Counted from the first letter of the stretch, positions 8,752 through 18,654 are shown. The stretch: 64,000 nucleotides of DNA from an uncultured Paracoccaceae bacterium (GCA_947503965.1 CANNFU010000002.1:496001-560000), one strand, 5' to 3'. Program-made: numbers and translations. The notes: generated by a model not told the origin, from the sequence alone.

Positions 8752-9435
8752 TTACAGCCAGGTCCGGTAATCACTCACCAGCAAATGCGTCGGTGCCACA
8801 TCCTCTTCCACCTCCGCAAACCGTCCAATCGGCTCCCGAAAGACATTGTCGGTCTCATCGTCATTCACGGTCGACACCTCACCGATCAGCACATCGCCTC
8901 CCTCGCCCCAGAATGCGTGCCAGTCACCCGGCATCAGCGTCACGCTCTCACCGGGGGCAAGGCGCAGCTTTTCACCCGGGGCATAGGTACGGCGAATACC
9001 GTCGCACATCACCACGCCGCCTGCGGTCTCATCGAATTTCCAGTCAGGGTCAGACCCGTAAAGTTCCACCACCAGCGTGGCCCCACCCCGGTTGATGATA
9101 TCCTCGGCCTTGATCACATGGGTATGCATGGGCGACAGCTGATCCTGTTTTGAAATCAACAGCTTCTCGGCATAGCACATGCCTCCACCGCGCTGCAGAT
9201 CCGCCAGGCGGCCATTGCGCAGGGTGAACAGAAACAACCCCATCTCATCATAGCGACCCGCGCCATAATCGGTAATGTCCCAACCACACCGCGCCTCGAT
9301 CACGGCTTGCGCGTCTTCCGCGCGTGCCTTGAATTCCTCGGGCGTCCAATAGGCAAAAGGCGGCAGGACAAAGCCGTAAGACCGGATCATCTCATCCGCT
9401 TCGGCCATGATTTCATTAATGCGGGATCGTTTCAT
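8752..9435 (-). CDS. D-lyxose/D-mannose ketol-isomerase, cupin family
   Basis: 227 residues, the usual size for D-lyxose isomerase (EC 5.3.1.15). The cupin metal site is read as MHTHVIKAEDI (two His, then Lys and Glu) with a further Glu in VVELYGSD and a His in LMPGDWHAFWG. It would interconvert D-lyxose with D-xylulose or D-mannose with D-fructose. Its start overlaps the stop of the upstream LysE-type gene by four bases (ATGA), so the two are probably translated together, though a sugar isomerase and an amino-acid-type exporter are not an obvious pathway pair. Confidence 0.85.
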   Translation of the reverse strand: MKRSRINEIMAEADEMIRSYGFVLPPFAYWTPEEFKARAEDAQAVIEARCGWDITDYGAGRYDEMGLFLFTLRNGRLADLQRGGGMCYAEKLLISKQDQLSPMHTHVIKAEDIINRGGATLVVELYGSDPDWKFDETAGGVVMCDGIRRTYAPGEKLRLAPGESVTLMPGDWHAFWGEGGDVLIGEVSTVNDDETDNVFREPIGRFAEVEEDVAPTHLLVSDYRTWL

Positions 9436-10067
9436 TCTGCTTTTCCCTCAAACGCCAATCGGGCGGCCAGTGCTGTAAAGACCGCACCTAAAAAGTATTG
9501 GGGCCAACGGCCCAAACTGCGACCGGCAGTCATGAAAGCGCCTGCACCACTTGCCATAAGAATAACCGCGCCATTGACCAACAAGCCGATGACATTCAAC
9601 ACCAGTGCCAGCATCATAATCTGCATCGCTACAGCCCCTGCATCAGGGTTCACGAATTGTGGAAACAGTGCCAGAAAGAAAAGAGCGACCTTTGGGTTCA
9701 GCAGGTTGGAAAACAGTCCCTGCCGAAACATAACGGCAAAGCCCAGCGCCTTGTGTGCTTTGCGCTGGCTGATCTTATGCGGGGTGGACGTGACCGCGCC
9801 CCACGCCAGATAAAGCAAGTAAGCCGCCCCGGCATAGCGGACTGCATCATATGCATAAGGCACCACAAGAAATAACTGAGACAGCCCGACAGCCAAAGCG
9901 ATCGCGTGGCAAAACGATCCAACCGCAACACCAAGATAGGTGGCAAATCCGGCGAGCCGCCCTTGCGTGCCGCTGCGCGCCGCAATCAGCAACATGTCGG
10001 GTCCGGGCGTCGCAACAAGGGCCAGAGACGCCACCGCGAAAAGCAAGAAAGTGTTCAGGTCCGGCAT
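9432..10067 (-). CDS. LysE/RhtB-family exporter
   Basis: 211 residues with about six predicted membrane helices. The N-terminal family signature LALVATPGPDMLL is clear, followed by an RSGTQGRLAGFATYLGVAVG loop and NLLNPKVALFFLALFPQF in the middle, as in RhtB-type amino-acid or homoserine-lactone exporters. Substrate is unknown. First gene of a pair with the D-lyxose isomerase (ATGA overlap). A second family member is at 62039. Confidence 0.88.
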   Translation of the reverse strand: MPDLNTFLLFAVASLALVATPGPDMLLIAARSGTQGRLAGFATYLGVAVGSFCHAIALAVGLSQLFLVVPYAYDAVRYAGAAYLLYLAWGAVTSTPHKISQRKAHKALGFAVMFRQGLFSNLLNPKVALFFLALFPQFVNPDAGAVAMQIMMLALVLNVIGLLVNGAVILMASGAGAFMTAGRSLGRWPQYFLGAVFTALAARLAFEGKAE

Positions 10068-10150
10068 TTCGCTCTATCACCTTGCGATGTTCTTGGTTCG
10101 CACAGATTGGCCAGATAAACGCGGCAAAGTCCAGTCAGCGCCTGAACGGC

Positions 10151-10681
10151 TTACCCATCCGCCAACCATGCATCCAGATTGTCCCTTAAAGCCTGCCAAT
10201 CAGTGTATTCCTTGTCCTGATGCGGATCGACCTCATGATCCTTTTGCGCCGCGATCCAGCGCATCGCCCAGGCTTTGAAGAAATCATATTCCGAAAACCG
10301 GAACGCACCGGCGACATGCATGACGGTCGAAGGTGTCCAGCCTGTCGCCTCGGTGAAACGGGCCACACAATCGTTCAAACCCTGCCAATCATCGGGATCG
10401 TCTCCTGCGGCGGCCAGCGAAACTGACAGGAACGCGGCTTTCATCTCTGCCAAGGCATCGCTTTGCCCTTTTGCAAACTTGCGCAAAGGTTTTTGATAGG
10501 TCCCGCCATGCACTGACCCCGCCAACAACGCGGCATCGAACCGACCCAGATCAATGTCCCTCGCGTCGCTGGCATGGGTCAGTTCGACGCTATGCCCACA
10601 GTCAATCAGGTGATCCGCACAGCAGCGCGCGATCTTGCGTGTTTGTCCTTCGGTCGAGGCATAAGCGATCAGGATTTTCAT
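10151..10681 (-). CDS. Flavodoxin-domain protein, HemG-like
   Basis: 176 residues. It begins with the FMN phosphate loop MKILIAYASTEGQTRKIA and has GSVHGGTYQKPLRKF and FRFSEYDFFKAWAMRWIAAQKD, the pattern of the flavodoxin_5/HemG group (menaquinone-dependent protoporphyrinogen IX dehydrogenase). HemG assignment is by similarity of motifs only. The gene stands alone, with a 51-bp repeated element about 85 bp upstream of its ATG. Confidence 0.75.
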   Translation of the reverse strand: MKILIAYASTEGQTRKIARCCADHLIDCGHSVELTHASDARDIDLGRFDAALLAGSVHGGTYQKPLRKFAKGQSDALAEMKAAFLSVSLAAAGDDPDDWQGLNDCVARFTEATGWTPSTVMHVAGAFRFSEYDFFKAWAMRWIAAQKDHEVDPHQDKEYTDWQALRDNLDAWLADG

Positions 10682-10766
10682 GGTCGTCTCCCATCTTTGG
10701 TGATGACCACGAGTTTAACGAAACACAGCCGCTGGTTTTTGACCTAGATCAGCCAAACCGGACAGA

Positions 10767-10817
10767 TTGTACGTACATTGTCTGTACAGGTTCTGTACGC
10801 ATTCCATACAGCAGAAG
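10767..10817 (+). promoter_or_regulatory. 51-bp element, copy A: four GTAC/ATAC boxes at 11-bp spacing
   Basis: The element starts with the 10-bp palindrome TGTACGTACA, then TGTACAGG, TGTACG, CATAC and ends in GCAGAA. The boxes cGTAC, tGTAC, tGTAC and cATAC begin at offsets 6, 17, 28 and 39, exactly 11 bp apart. A second copy with the same spacing lies at 48034-48084 on the other strand. Direct repeats one helical turn apart are typical of OmpR/PhoB-type regulator sites; that link is inference. It lies between the flavodoxin start and the puuD-like stop. Confidence 0.5.
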
Positions 10818-10823
10818 ATGGGC

Positions 10824-11591
10824 CTACCCGGCCTTCCGCATCGGTTCGGCGGCCCATGCCCGGCAAGCGTCACCAAAGGCCTCGAACAACGGCCGCGATA
10901 CGGGGTCATCGGCTGCATTCCATTCCGGATGCCATTGAACCGAAAGGGTAAATCCGGGTGCATCCGCGACATAAATCGCCTCGGGCGTGCCGTCGGGCGC
11001 ATGACCGTCAATTACGATCCGTGGACCTGCCTGCTTGATCCCCTGACCGTGCAGCGTATTGGTCATCACCTCGCGTTTGCCCATCAACTGATGAAAGACA
11101 CCGCCATCCGAAAACGTCACTGTGTGGCGCAAGGCAAATTTTTCCTCAAGCGTGCCATCGGGGGGCATCCGGTGATTGTCACGCCCCGGCAATTCGCGGA
11201 TTTCCGGGTGCAGCGTGCCGCCCATGGCCACGTTAACCTCTTGAAATCCGCGGCAAACACCAAAGATCGGCTGACCGCGCGCGACGCATTTCCGGATCAA
11301 GGGCAAGGCAACCCGATCACGCGCACGGTCAAAGGCGCCATGTGCCTCGGTAGCGTCTTCGCCGTATTCTTCGGGGTGCACGTTTGGGCGTCCGCCCGTG
11401 AAGAGAAATCCGTCACAGGTCGCCATCAGCGCATCAAGACAAACCATCGCCGGGTCAGAAGGCACGATCAACGGCAACCCACCCGAGACCTCGGCAACCG
11501 CCTGCGCGTTCATCTCTCCTGCCGCGTGGGCGGGGTATTGATCGTTGATCATATAGCTGTTGCCGATAATGCCAATAACCGGGCGGCGCAT
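10824..11591 (-). CDS. Class I glutamine amidotransferase-like, gamma-glutamyl-GABA hydrolase (PuuD) family
   Basis: 255 residues. The catalytic Cys is in IFGVCRGFQEVNVAMGG and the catalytic His-x-Glu in VQWHPEWNA, with FLFTGGRPNVHPEEYG for the oxyanion side. Family members hydrolyse gamma-Glu amides such as gamma-glutamyl-GABA in putrescine use. No other puu genes are nearby, so the exact substrate is open. The ATG at 11591 has the sequence AAGGGAAG a few bases upstream. Confidence 0.85.
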   Translation of the reverse strand: MRRPVIGIIGNSYMINDQYPAHAAGEMNAQAVAEVSGGLPLIVPSDPAMVCLDALMATCDGFLFTGGRPNVHPEEYGEDATEAHGAFDRARDRVALPLIRKCVARGQPIFGVCRGFQEVNVAMGGTLHPEIRELPGRDNHRMPPDGTLEEKFALRHTVTFSDGGVFHQLMGKREVMTNTLHGQGIKQAGPRIVIDGHAPDGTPEAIYVADAPGFTLSVQWHPEWNAADDPVSRPLFEAFGDACRAWAAEPMRKAG

Positions 11592-11736
11592 GAAACTTCC
11601 CTTCAGGTTTGCACCTTATTAGCGCTTCGCAAACCACAGCGAAAGATACTGCAAGCACACAGACCCATTGACGGTGGCTGATATGCCGCCGAATTGCACC
11701 ATGTGGCCCAGAATTTAGGCAGTGATGAACCTTTGG

Positions 11737-12165
11737 CTATGCCTCGCCGGTCAGCCCAGCAGACTCGATCCCTGCCATGGCTGCAATCACATCATTGTCA
11801 GATGTATCGCCTGTCACGCCAACGGCACCAATGATGTTGCCGCGCTTGTCGCGCACCAGAACACCGCCCGGCACCGGCACGACCTGCCCGCCATAGACAC
11901 CGTTCACCGCGGCCATGAAATAGGCCTGCTGTTCGGCCCGCGCCATCTGCGCGGTCCCGGCCATGCCAAGCATGACCGACCCATAGGCCTTGCCATGCGC
12001 AATCCCAAAGCGGCCCGGAGCAGCACCATCAGCGCGTTCAAACGCCTTTACATGACCACCTGCATCCAGCACCACGACCGACAGCGGCTTGAACCCCATC
12101 TCATCGCCTTTTGCCATTGCCTTGCGAATGATGGCGCGTGCCTTGCTTGCTGATATCTCTGCCAT
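11737..12165 (-). CDS. glcG: GlcG/HbpS-family heme-binding-like protein
   Basis: 142 residues, full length for the family (Pfam Haem_degrading). Motifs include SVVVLDAGGHVKAFERADGA and GGVLVRDKRGNIIGAVGVTGDTSDND, the conserved C-terminal half. GlcG genes commonly accompany glycolate/glyoxylate genes, and here it lies 40 bp downstream of malate synthase G on the same strand, fitting a glcB-glcG unit. The biochemical role is unclear; HbpS homologues bind heme. Confidence 0.8.
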   Translation of the reverse strand: MAEISASKARAIIRKAMAKGDEMGFKPLSVVVLDAGGHVKAFERADGAAPGRFGIAHGKAYGSVMLGMAGTAQMARAEQQAYFMAAVNGVYGGQVVPVPGGVLVRDKRGNIIGAVGVTGDTSDNDVIAAMAGIESAGLTGEA

Positions 12166-12205
12166 TTCTTATCTCTCGTTGGGACGGGTTTTCACCCATC
12201 ATACC

Positions 12206-14353
12206 TTAGTGATTGCGTTGCGCCTTCAGCTCTAACCGTCGCTGATGCAGGACCGGCTCGGTATAACCTGATGGCTGGATGCGTCCCTTGAACACCAGAT
12301 CGCAGGCCGCCTGAAACGCGATCCCGTCGTAATCGGGGGCCATCGGACGATATGCCGGATCATCGGCGTTCTGTTCATCCACAACGGCGGCCATTTTGCG
12401 CATCGCTTCCATCACCTGTGCTTCGGAAACCACTTCGTGATGCAGCCAGTTTGCCAGCGCCTGTGACGAAATCCGGCAGGTCGCGCGATCTTCCATCAGA
12501 CCGACATTGTTGATGTCTGGCACTTTGGAGCACCCCACACCCTGATCAATCCAGCGCACGACATAGCCGAGGATACCCTGGGCATTGTTTTCGATTTCCT
12601 TGATCTTTTGCGCGTCCGTCCAGCGCTGATACTGCGCCAGAGGAATATCCAGAATCGATGACACATAGGCCCGCCGCCCGCCTTTGCGCAGCTTTTCCTG
12701 CACCGCCATCACGTCGATCTTGTGGTAATGCAGCGCGTGCAATGTCGCGGCTGTTGGGCTGGGTACCCAGGCGCAATTGGCACCCGATTGCGGATGTCCG
12801 ATCTTTTGTTCCAGCATCGCCGCCATCAGATCCGGCATCGCCCACATACCCTTGCCAATCTGCGCCTTGCCGGAAAATCCGCATTCCAGACCGATATCGA
12901 CGTTCTGATCCTCATAAGCGCCAATCCATTGTTTGCGCTTGATAAAGTCTTTACGGCTAAATGGCCCCGCCTCCATCGAGGTGTGAATTTCATCGCCCGT
13001 CCGATCAAGGAAACCGGTATTGATGAACGCCACCCGGCTCTTGGCGGCGCGGATACATTCCTTGAGGTTCACGGTCGTGCGCCGCTCTTCATCCATAATG
13101 CCGATCTTGACGGTGTCGCGTGGCAGGCCCAGCGCGTCCTCGACCATGGCGAAGATATCGCAGGTCAGCGTAACCTCTTCTGGACCGTGCATCTTGGGCT
13201 TGACGACATAGACAGACCCGTGTGCCGAGTTGCCGCCTTCGCGCTGCAGGTCATGCATTGCGATCAGCACCGTGAACATGGCGTCCATCAGCCCTTCGAA
13301 CACCTCTTCCCCGTCACCATCCAGGATGGCCGGATTTGTCATCAGATGGCCCACATTGCGCACCCACAGCAGCGCACGTCCCTTCAGGATCAGCGGGTTT
13401 CCGTCGGGCGCGGTGTAGATGGTATCTTCGGCCAGACGCCGGGTCAGGGTCTGACCGCCTTTCTGGAATTCTGATGTCAGATCACCCTGCATCAATCCCA
13501 ACCAGTTGCTATAGGCCAGCACCTTGTCTTCGGCATCGACACACGCCACGCTGTCTTCGCAATCCATGATCGCAGTCACGGCACTTTCCAGTCGGACATC
13601 GGCAAGCAGCGCCTGATCGCGGCTGCCGATGGGATGCGCACGATCGAACACAAGTTCGACATGCAGCCCGTTGTTTTTCAACAGGATTGCGTCAGGCGCC
13701 TTGGGGTTTCCGTGATAGCCCACGAATTTTTCAGGCTGCTTGAGCGGCATGTCATCGACCAGCAACGCACCGTCATGCACATAGTAGCGCGACACATCGG
13801 CATGGCTGGTCCCTTCGATCGGGAACGCCTCGTCCAGAAACACCCGTGACCGGGCCACGACCCGCGCCCCATGCCCACGATCATAGGGACCTTTGGGCGG
13901 CTGCACACCCATCGCGTCGGTGCCGTAGAATGCATCGTACAAGCTGCCCCAACGGGCGTTCGCTGCGTTCAGGGCAAATCGGGCATTCGTAATCGGCACC
14001 ACCAGCTGCGGGCCGGGAACGGTGGCGATTTCGGGGTCCACATTTGTCGTCTCAATCTCGAAATCATCGCCTTCGTCCACGAGATAGCCGATCTCGCGCA
14101 AAAAAGCCTCATATGCTGTCCGGTCATGGGCCTGCCCGCGCCGTTTGATGTGCCAATCGTCGATCTGGACCTGCAGGTCATCGCGTTTTTGCAGCATGGC
14201 GCGATTGCGCGGTGTCATCTTGGCCACGAGACCGGCAAACCCTTTCCAGAATGTATCCGCATCAATTCCGGTACCGGGCAAGGCGCGATCATCGATAAAG
14301 CCTGCCAGTTCGGTGGCAACCTGAAGCCCGTGTTTTTCGATGCGGTCGGTCAT
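12206..14353 (-). CDS. glcB: Malate synthase G
   Basis: 715 residues, matching the roughly 720-residue monomeric isoform G. It condenses glyoxylate with acetyl-CoA to malate. Diagnostic stretches include [44 protein letters not shown] (Mg and glyoxylate region), [19 protein letters not shown] with the catalytic Arg/Glu, and [24 protein letters not shown] 14353 is preferred to 14410 because GGGAG precedes it and the protein then opens with [13 protein letters not shown], normal for the family. Together with the glcG-like gene it supports growth on glycolate, C2 compounds or fatty acids. Confidence 0.95.
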   Translation of the reverse strand: MTDRIEKHGLQVATELAGFIDDRALPGTGIDADTFWKGFAGLVAKMTPRNRAMLQKRDDLQVQIDDWHIKRRGQAHDRTAYEAFLREIGYLVDEGDDFEIETTNVDPEIATVPGPQLVVPITNARFALNAANARWGSLYDAFYGTDAMGVQPPKGPYDRGHGARVVARSRVFLDEAFPIEGTSHADVSRYYVHDGALLVDDMPLKQPEKFVGYHGNPKAPDAILLKNNGLHVELVFDRAHPIGSRDQALLADVRLESAVTAIMDCEDSVACVDAEDKVLAYSNWLGLMQGDLTSEFQKGGQTLTRRLAEDTIYTAPDGNPLILKGRALLWVRNVGHLMTNPAILDGDGEEVFEGLMDAMFTVLIAMHDLQREGGNSAHGSVYVVKPKMHGPEEVTLTCDIFAMVEDALGLPRDTVKIGIMDEERRTTVNLKECIRAAKSRVAFINTGFLDRTGDEIHTSMEAGPFSRKDFIKRKQWIGAYEDQNVDIGLECGFSGKAQIGKGMWAMPDLMAAMLEQKIGHPQSGANCAWVPSPTAATLHALHYHKIDVMAVQEKLRKGGRRAYVSSILDIPLAQYQRWTDAQKIKEIENNAQGILGYVVRWIDQGVGCSKVPDINNVGLMEDRATCRISSQALANWLHHEVVSEAQVMEAMRKMAAVVDEQNADDPAYRPMAPDYDGIAFQAACDLVFKGRIQPSGYTEPVLHQRRLELKAQRNH

Positions 14354-14455
14354 GACGTCTCCCCTCGTTTGATTGCATACGGCGGCACACATTGCCGCAG
14401 CGTCGCCCACGATCTAGTGCAGGCGTTTCCGATAGGCAACAAACTGGCGGATGTT

Positions 14456-14602
14456 TTATTTGGGCCGCGTGTTTCGGCAGCGATCCGAACAATAGCGGAC
14501 CTGATCCCAGACCTTTTCCCATTTCTTGCGCCATGCAAAAGGCCGACCACAGGTGGCACAGATTTTCTGCGGCAGATCGGATTTGCGGCGCATCTTGGGC
14601 AT
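14456..14602 (-). CDS. DUF2256 small zinc-finger-like protein
   Basis: 48 residues from ATG 14602. [20 protein letters not shown] then YCSDRCR gives a C-x2-C ... C-x3-C site typical of DUF2256. Family members are often found near cryptochrome/photolyase genes; here the photolyase-like gene is 10 kb away, so a link is only suggestive. Longer readings (to 14719) extend into the neighbour's promoter region and are unlikely. Confidence 0.75.
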   Translation of the reverse strand: MPKMRRKSDLPQKICATCGRPFAWRKKWEKVWDQVRYCSDRCRNTRPK

Positions 14603-14767
14603 GATGCTTGACCTATTGTGATGACAAAGCCTTTCAATAAGACCTTGCGTCATCATTTGTGCCGTATTTTGCCGATCACAGGCCCGCAGAACCGCAGAGT
14701 TCTGCCGTTGCCGGATCATTACAAATCTGTCGTGGAACCGTTACGTGCAGATGGGCATTCAAGTCAT

Positions 14768-15637
14768 ATGGAACATCGCATTGACCCGCTGATCGCTGAA
14801 CGCGCCCCGTGGCTTTACAGTGATCGCCCCGGCACCCGTGTCGCTCGCCACACACTGCACAAACTGTTGGCCTATGACACCACCGTTGAAATTGCCAGAA
14901 CGCTGGAACGCGCGCCCGCGCCCGACATCATGGGTGCGATGGCTGACCGGCTGGCCAAGGTCGTCACCGCCCGCGGTTTGGGGTACATCCCTGCCCATGG
15001 CCCCGCGCTGATTGTGGCCAATCACCCGACAGGCATCGCAGATGGCATCATCCTGCATCATCTGATCGCGCAAACGCGGCCTGATGCGTATTTCTTTGCA
15101 AATCGCGATATCTTGCGGGTGTTTCCCCAGATGGAAAACATGATTGCCCCCGTCGAGTGGCGCAAGGAACTGCGCAGCCATGCCAAAACGCGCGAGACGA
15201 TGGCCTATGTGCGCCAAGCCACGGATGACGGGCGGTTGGGCGTGATCTTTCCATCGGGCCGCTTGGCGAAACGCCGCGGCTTGCGGCTGTACGAGCGGCC
15301 ATGGATGGCGTCGGCGGCGATGCTGGCGCGTAAGTTTGATTTGCCGGTGATCCCGGTAAATATTCAGGCCCGCAACTCGGCCCTGTTTTATCTGTTTGAT
15401 CTGATCCATCCGACCTTGCGGGACATCACCTTGTTTCACGAGACGCTGAACAAGGCAAAACAGCCTTTCCGCCTGACGGTGGGAGAGCCGATATCAGCAG
15501 CATCCATGCCGAAAAGCTCCGAAGACGGTATCAAGATGCTGCGCAGGGCAACCCTTGCCCTGGGCGGCAAGGACGCGCCAACTGTCAATCTTGTGGCGGC
15601 CTCGCGGTCATGGTTGAAACGGCCGCAGGCAGATTAG
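14768..15637 (+). CDS. PlsC-like lysophospholipid/glycerol acyltransferase
   Basis: About 289 residues. VANHPTGIADGIILHHL is the catalytic block; His and Asp are five residues apart rather than four, a variant seen in OlsA-like acyltransferases. FFANRDILRVFPQMEN and GVIFPSGRLAKRR (block III, FPSG/FPEG) and LPVIPVNIQARNS (block IV) follow. It should acylate a lysolipid or related acceptor at the membrane. The start is uncertain: ATG 14768 opens MEHRIDPLIAERAPW, while an open frame reaches back to 14618 but is poorer in coding character. The 3' end overlaps the convergent transglycosylase gene by 53 bp. Confidence 0.75.
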   Translation: MEHRIDPLIAERAPWLYSDRPGTRVARHTLHKLLAYDTTVEIARTLERAPAPDIMGAMADRLAKVVTARGLGYIPAHGPALIVANHPTGIADGIILHHLIAQTRPDAYFFANRDILRVFPQMENMIAPVEWRKELRSHAKTRETMAYVRQATDDGRLGVIFPSGRLAKRRGLRLYERPWMASAAMLARKFDLPVIPVNIQARNSALFYLFDLIHPTLRDITLFHETLNKAKQPFRLTVGEPISAASMPKSSEDGIKMLRRATLALGGKDAPTVNLVAASRSWLKRPQAD

Positions 15638-16388
15638 GGCGCGCTGTCGGGCGCAGCGTATTCAGTGGCGCGCAATAGCTTTGTGCGCGTGTCCATGCCG
15701 CCATATCATTGATCTTGCTGCGGTTTGTCATCGGGCCCCAGTCAGCGGCAACACCACGCCAGCGTCCGTCATGCACGGCCACCGCCCTGTCACGCGCCAC
15801 CGTCACGGCCATGATCCGTGCCGCACAGCTGAGGTTGTCGGCTGCGTTTTTGAGCGCCTCACCGCTGCGCGCGCGGCAATCATACCGGCGGGCCGTATCG
15901 GGATAGATCTGCAAAAGACCGTACCACAGATCACCACCACCAACGGCGCGGGGATTATACGTGCTTTCGTGTTTGGATAGCGCCGACATCATGCCAACCC
16001 AAAAGGCACGCCGTTCCGTTTCCGTCGCCGTTGCATAGCCCGGACACCATGTGTCGATATCGCGCGGCACGATATCGGTCAGCACGTCGGCATGAGCCGC
16101 AATGGCCGACATCGCCGCGCGGGTCCACAGCGGCCCGTTATCTTTGAAATCCCAGCGTGCGCGCGGCAAGAAAACATCACGGGCTGTCGGACGTATCGTC
16201 GGCTGACCTGTCTCCACGGACACAGGATATCGCAGCATATGAGGCGGCCGTTCAGCAGGGCGCGGCGCAGCCAGATCCGATACCGTCACATCAGGCCGAT
16301 TGACCGGTCGCAGCAGATCTGGGTCGGCCCGTGCCACAGATGCCGATAACGCAAGGCCGACAACGATAAAAAGCGTGGGTATCTTCAT
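15585..16388 (-). CDS. Lytic transglycosylase, SLT-domain, secreted
   Basis: 267 residues. MKIPTLFIVVGLALSASVARA is a Sec signal peptide. The SLT fold motif ALSKHESTYNPRAVGGGDLWYGLLQIYPDTARRY holds the catalytic Glu (SKHES) and the GLLQI strand, so it should cleave the MurNAc-GlcNAc bond of peptidoglycan in the periplasm. A Pro-rich linker region (about 25-75) precedes the catalytic part. The ATG at 16388 has no Shine-Dalgarno: it is directly preceded by eight T residues that close a strong hairpin (see the terminator entry), so initiation may be leaderless or transcription attenuated. Confidence 0.82.
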   Translation of the reverse strand: MKIPTLFIVVGLALSASVARADPDLLRPVNRPDVTVSDLAAPRPAERPPHMLRYPVSVETGQPTIRPTARDVFLPRARWDFKDNGPLWTRAAMSAIAAHADVLTDIVPRDIDTWCPGYATATETERRAFWVGMMSALSKHESTYNPRAVGGGDLWYGLLQIYPDTARRYDCRARSGEALKNAADNLSCAARIMAVTVARDRAVAVHDGRWRGVAADWGPMTNRSKINDMAAWTRAQSYCAPLNTLRPTARPNLPAAVSTMTARPPQD

Positions 16389-16425
16389 AAAAAAAACTTG
16401 CGCCACCCACAGGGGGCAGCGCAAG
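16389..16425 (-). terminator. Intrinsic terminator abutting the transglycosylase start codon
   Basis: On the minus strand CTTGCGC pairs with GCGCAAG (16419-16425 with 16397-16403), with extra C/G pairing inside, followed by eight T (16396-16389) that run directly into the ATG at 16388. It lies 40 bp after the PfpI-like gene stop and is the natural terminator of that gene, while occupying the whole ribosome-binding region of the next one. Confidence 0.75.
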
Positions 16426-16465
16426 CAACAGATCAACAGGTGGCGACAGATCGCCGAAACGGGTT

Positions 16466-17029
16466 TCAGGCGGCGTTGGGCCTGGGGTGTTTACCCTCTT
16501 TCACCTCTTCGACGATCTTGGATACGAATGCGTCCAGATCTTCGGGCGACCGGCTGGTGATGATACCGTTGGAGATCGCAATTTCCTGATCAACCCACTT
16601 GGCACCGGCATTTTTCAGATCGGTTTTGATCGAATGATAAGATGTCATCTCGCGGCCGCGTACAACATCCGCCTCGATCAGCAACCACGGGGCATGGCAG
16701 ATCGCGGCAACGATCTTGCCCTTGCTGACAAAGCCTTGGATCAGCTTGATCGCGTCGGCCTCGACCCGTAGCAAATCGGGATTGATCTGACCGCCCGGCA
16801 ATACGATGCAATCATAATCATCAACTTTTACATCGGCGATCTTAAGATCGGCATCCACCGACTTGCCCCAGTTGTCTTTGTCCCACCCCTTGATCGCATC
16901 ACCATCCAATGTGGCCACATGGACAGTTGCGCCCTTGTCGCGCAGGTCTTCCAGCGGCACGAACAGTTCTGATTGTTCAAAACCATCGGTGGCGACGATA
17001 ACGATTTTCGCGTCAGTCATATCGGTCAC
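16466..17029 (-). CDS. DJ-1/PfpI-family protein (type 1 glutamine amidotransferase domain)
   Basis: 187 residues. KIVIVATDGFEQSELFVP opens the fold with the conserved Glu (FEQSE), VLPGGQINPDLLR follows, and the nucleophile elbow is AAICHAPWLLIEA (Cys-His). This matches PfpI/YhbO-type stress proteins (deglycase or peptidase activity debated in the literature). I chose GTG 17029 because AAGGA lies eight bases upstream; ATG 17020 is the alternative. Divergent from gatB. Confidence 0.85.
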   Translation of the reverse strand: MTDMTDAKIVIVATDGFEQSELFVPLEDLRDKGATVHVATLDGDAIKGWDKDNWGKSVDADLKIADVKVDDYDCIVLPGGQINPDLLRVEADAIKLIQGFVSKGKIVAAICHAPWLLIEADVVRGREMTSYHSIKTDLKNAGAKWVDQEIAISNGIITSRSPEDLDAFVSKIVEEVKEGKHPRPNAA

Positions 17030-17142
17030 AGCGTTGTTCCTTTCTTTCAATTGCGTAGTGCTGATGAAACGTGCAAAGCCGCCACTTGTTCCCGACCAAT
17101 CGCTGTTTTAGAAGCGGATCAACCCTAGCTCTGGAGTTTCCC

Positions 17143-18654
17143 ATGCTTGATCTGTCCTATGACGCCCCGGCCCCGAAAGTGATCGCTGGCGCCCAGAATG
17201 ACTGGGAATTGGTTATCGGGCTTGAGGTGCATGCGCAGGTGTCGTCAAAGGCCAAGTTGTTTTCCGGCGCATCGACCGAATTTGGCGCGGAGCCTAACAG
17301 CAACGTGGCCTTTGTGGACGCGGGCATGCCGGGCATGTTGCCTGTCATCAACGAAGGGTGCGTGGCGCTTGCCGTCAAGACCGGGCTGGGCCTGAATGCA
17401 CAGATCAATCTTGTCTCTGCGTTTGATCGCAAGAACTATTTTTATCCTGACCTGCCGCAAGGTTATCAGATTTCGCAGCTCTATCATCCCATCGTTGGCG
17501 AAGGCGAAGTGCTGGTGGAAATGGGAAATGGCACCGCGCGCACGGTGCGGATCGAACGTATCCATCTGGAACAGGATGCTGGCAAATCGATTCACGATAT
17601 GGACCCAAATATGTCTTTCGTGGACCTGAACCGGACGGGTGTCGCGCTGATGGAAATCGTCAGCCGCCCCGACATTCGCGGCCCCGAGGAGGCGGCGGCC
17701 TATGTGCTGAAGCTGCGCCAGATCCTGCGCTATCTGGGCACCTGCGACGGCAATATGCAGAATGGCAATCTGCGCGCAGACGTGAACGTGTCGATCTGCA
17801 AGCCTGGTGATTATGAGAAGTATCAGGAGACGCAGGATTTTTCCCATCTGGGCACGCGGTGCGAGATCAAGAACATGAACTCCATGCGATTTATCCAGAT
17901 GGCCATTGATGTTGAAGCACGGCGTCAGATCGCACTGATCGAGGACGGCAAGGAGGTCGTACAGGAAACCCGCCTTTACGATCCAGACAAGAACGAAACC
18001 CGGTCCATGCGGTCCAAGGAAGAAGCGCATGATTACCGCTACTTCCCCGATCCCGATCTGCTGCCGCTGGAGATCGAGCAAGGATGGGTTGACGATATCA
18101 AGGCATCGCTGCCGGAACTGCCAGATCAGAAAAAGGCACGTTTTATCAGCGACTTTGGCTTGTCGGATTATGATGCATCGGTCCTGACCGCCGAGGTCGC
18201 GAATGCCACCTATTTCGAAAAGGTCGCCGAAGGACGCGACGGAAAGCTGGCTGCGAACTGGGTCATCAATGAATTGTTCGGGCGGTTGAAGAAAGAAGAC
18301 CACACAATCGAGGACAGCCCTGTTTCGGCTGATCAACTGGGCGAGCTTATCGGCCTGATCAAATCGGGCGATATCTCGGGCAAGATCGCCAAGGAAGTCT
18401 TTGAAATCGCCTATACAACGGGCCGCAATCCGGCCGAGATCGTTGAGACCGAAGGCATGAAGCAGGTCACTGACACCGGCGCGATTGAGGCAGCGGTGGA
18501 TGAGATCATTGCTGCCAACCCCGCACAGGTCGAAAAGGCGCAAGCGAACCCAAAACTGGTCGGCTGGTTTGTCGGTCAGGTCATGAAGGCGACGGGCGGC
18601 AAGGCCAATCCGGCTGCAGTGAACCAAATCGTGTCAGCCAAGTTGGGTCTGTGA
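17143..18654 (+). CDS. gatB: Asp/Glu-tRNA(Asn/Gln) amidotransferase subunit B
   Basis: 503 residues, full length. [40 protein letters not shown], and [16 protein letters not shown] are the hallmark GatB motifs of the cradle domain; the C-terminal helical YqeY-like tail (from about 400, [25 protein letters not shown]) binds tRNA. It acts with GatA and GatC to convert mischarged Glu-tRNA(Gln) or Asp-tRNA(Asn) by transamidation in the cytosol. gatA and gatC are not in the window, which is usual in this group. GGAG precedes ATG 17143. Confidence 0.97.
   Translation: MLDLSYDAPAPKVIAGAQNDWELVIGLEVHAQVSSKAKLFSGASTEFGAEPNSNVAFVDAGMPGMLPVINEGCVALAVKTGLGLNAQINLVSAFDRKNYFYPDLPQGYQISQLYHPIVGEGEVLVEMGNGTARTVRIERIHLEQDAGKSIHDMDPNMSFVDLNRTGVALMEIVSRPDIRGPEEAAAYVLKLRQILRYLGTCDGNMQNGNLRADVNVSICKPGDYEKYQETQDFSHLGTRCEIKNMNSMRFIQMAIDVEARRQIALIEDGKEVVQETRLYDPDKNETRSMRSKEEAHDYRYFPDPDLLPLEIEQGWVDDIKASLPELPDQKKARFISDFGLSDYDASVLTAEVANATYFEKVAEGRDGKLAANWVINELFGRLKKEDHTIEDSPVSADQLGELIGLIKSGDISGKIAKEVFEIAYTTGRNPAEIVETEGMKQVTDTGAIEAAVDEIIAANPAQVEKAQANPKLVGWFVGQVMKATGGKANPAAVNQIVSAKLGL

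Noticed and set aside
17245..18627. Long minus-strand frame opposite gatB
   Set aside because: The plus strand encodes an intact GatB with all motifs; the antisense frame has none.
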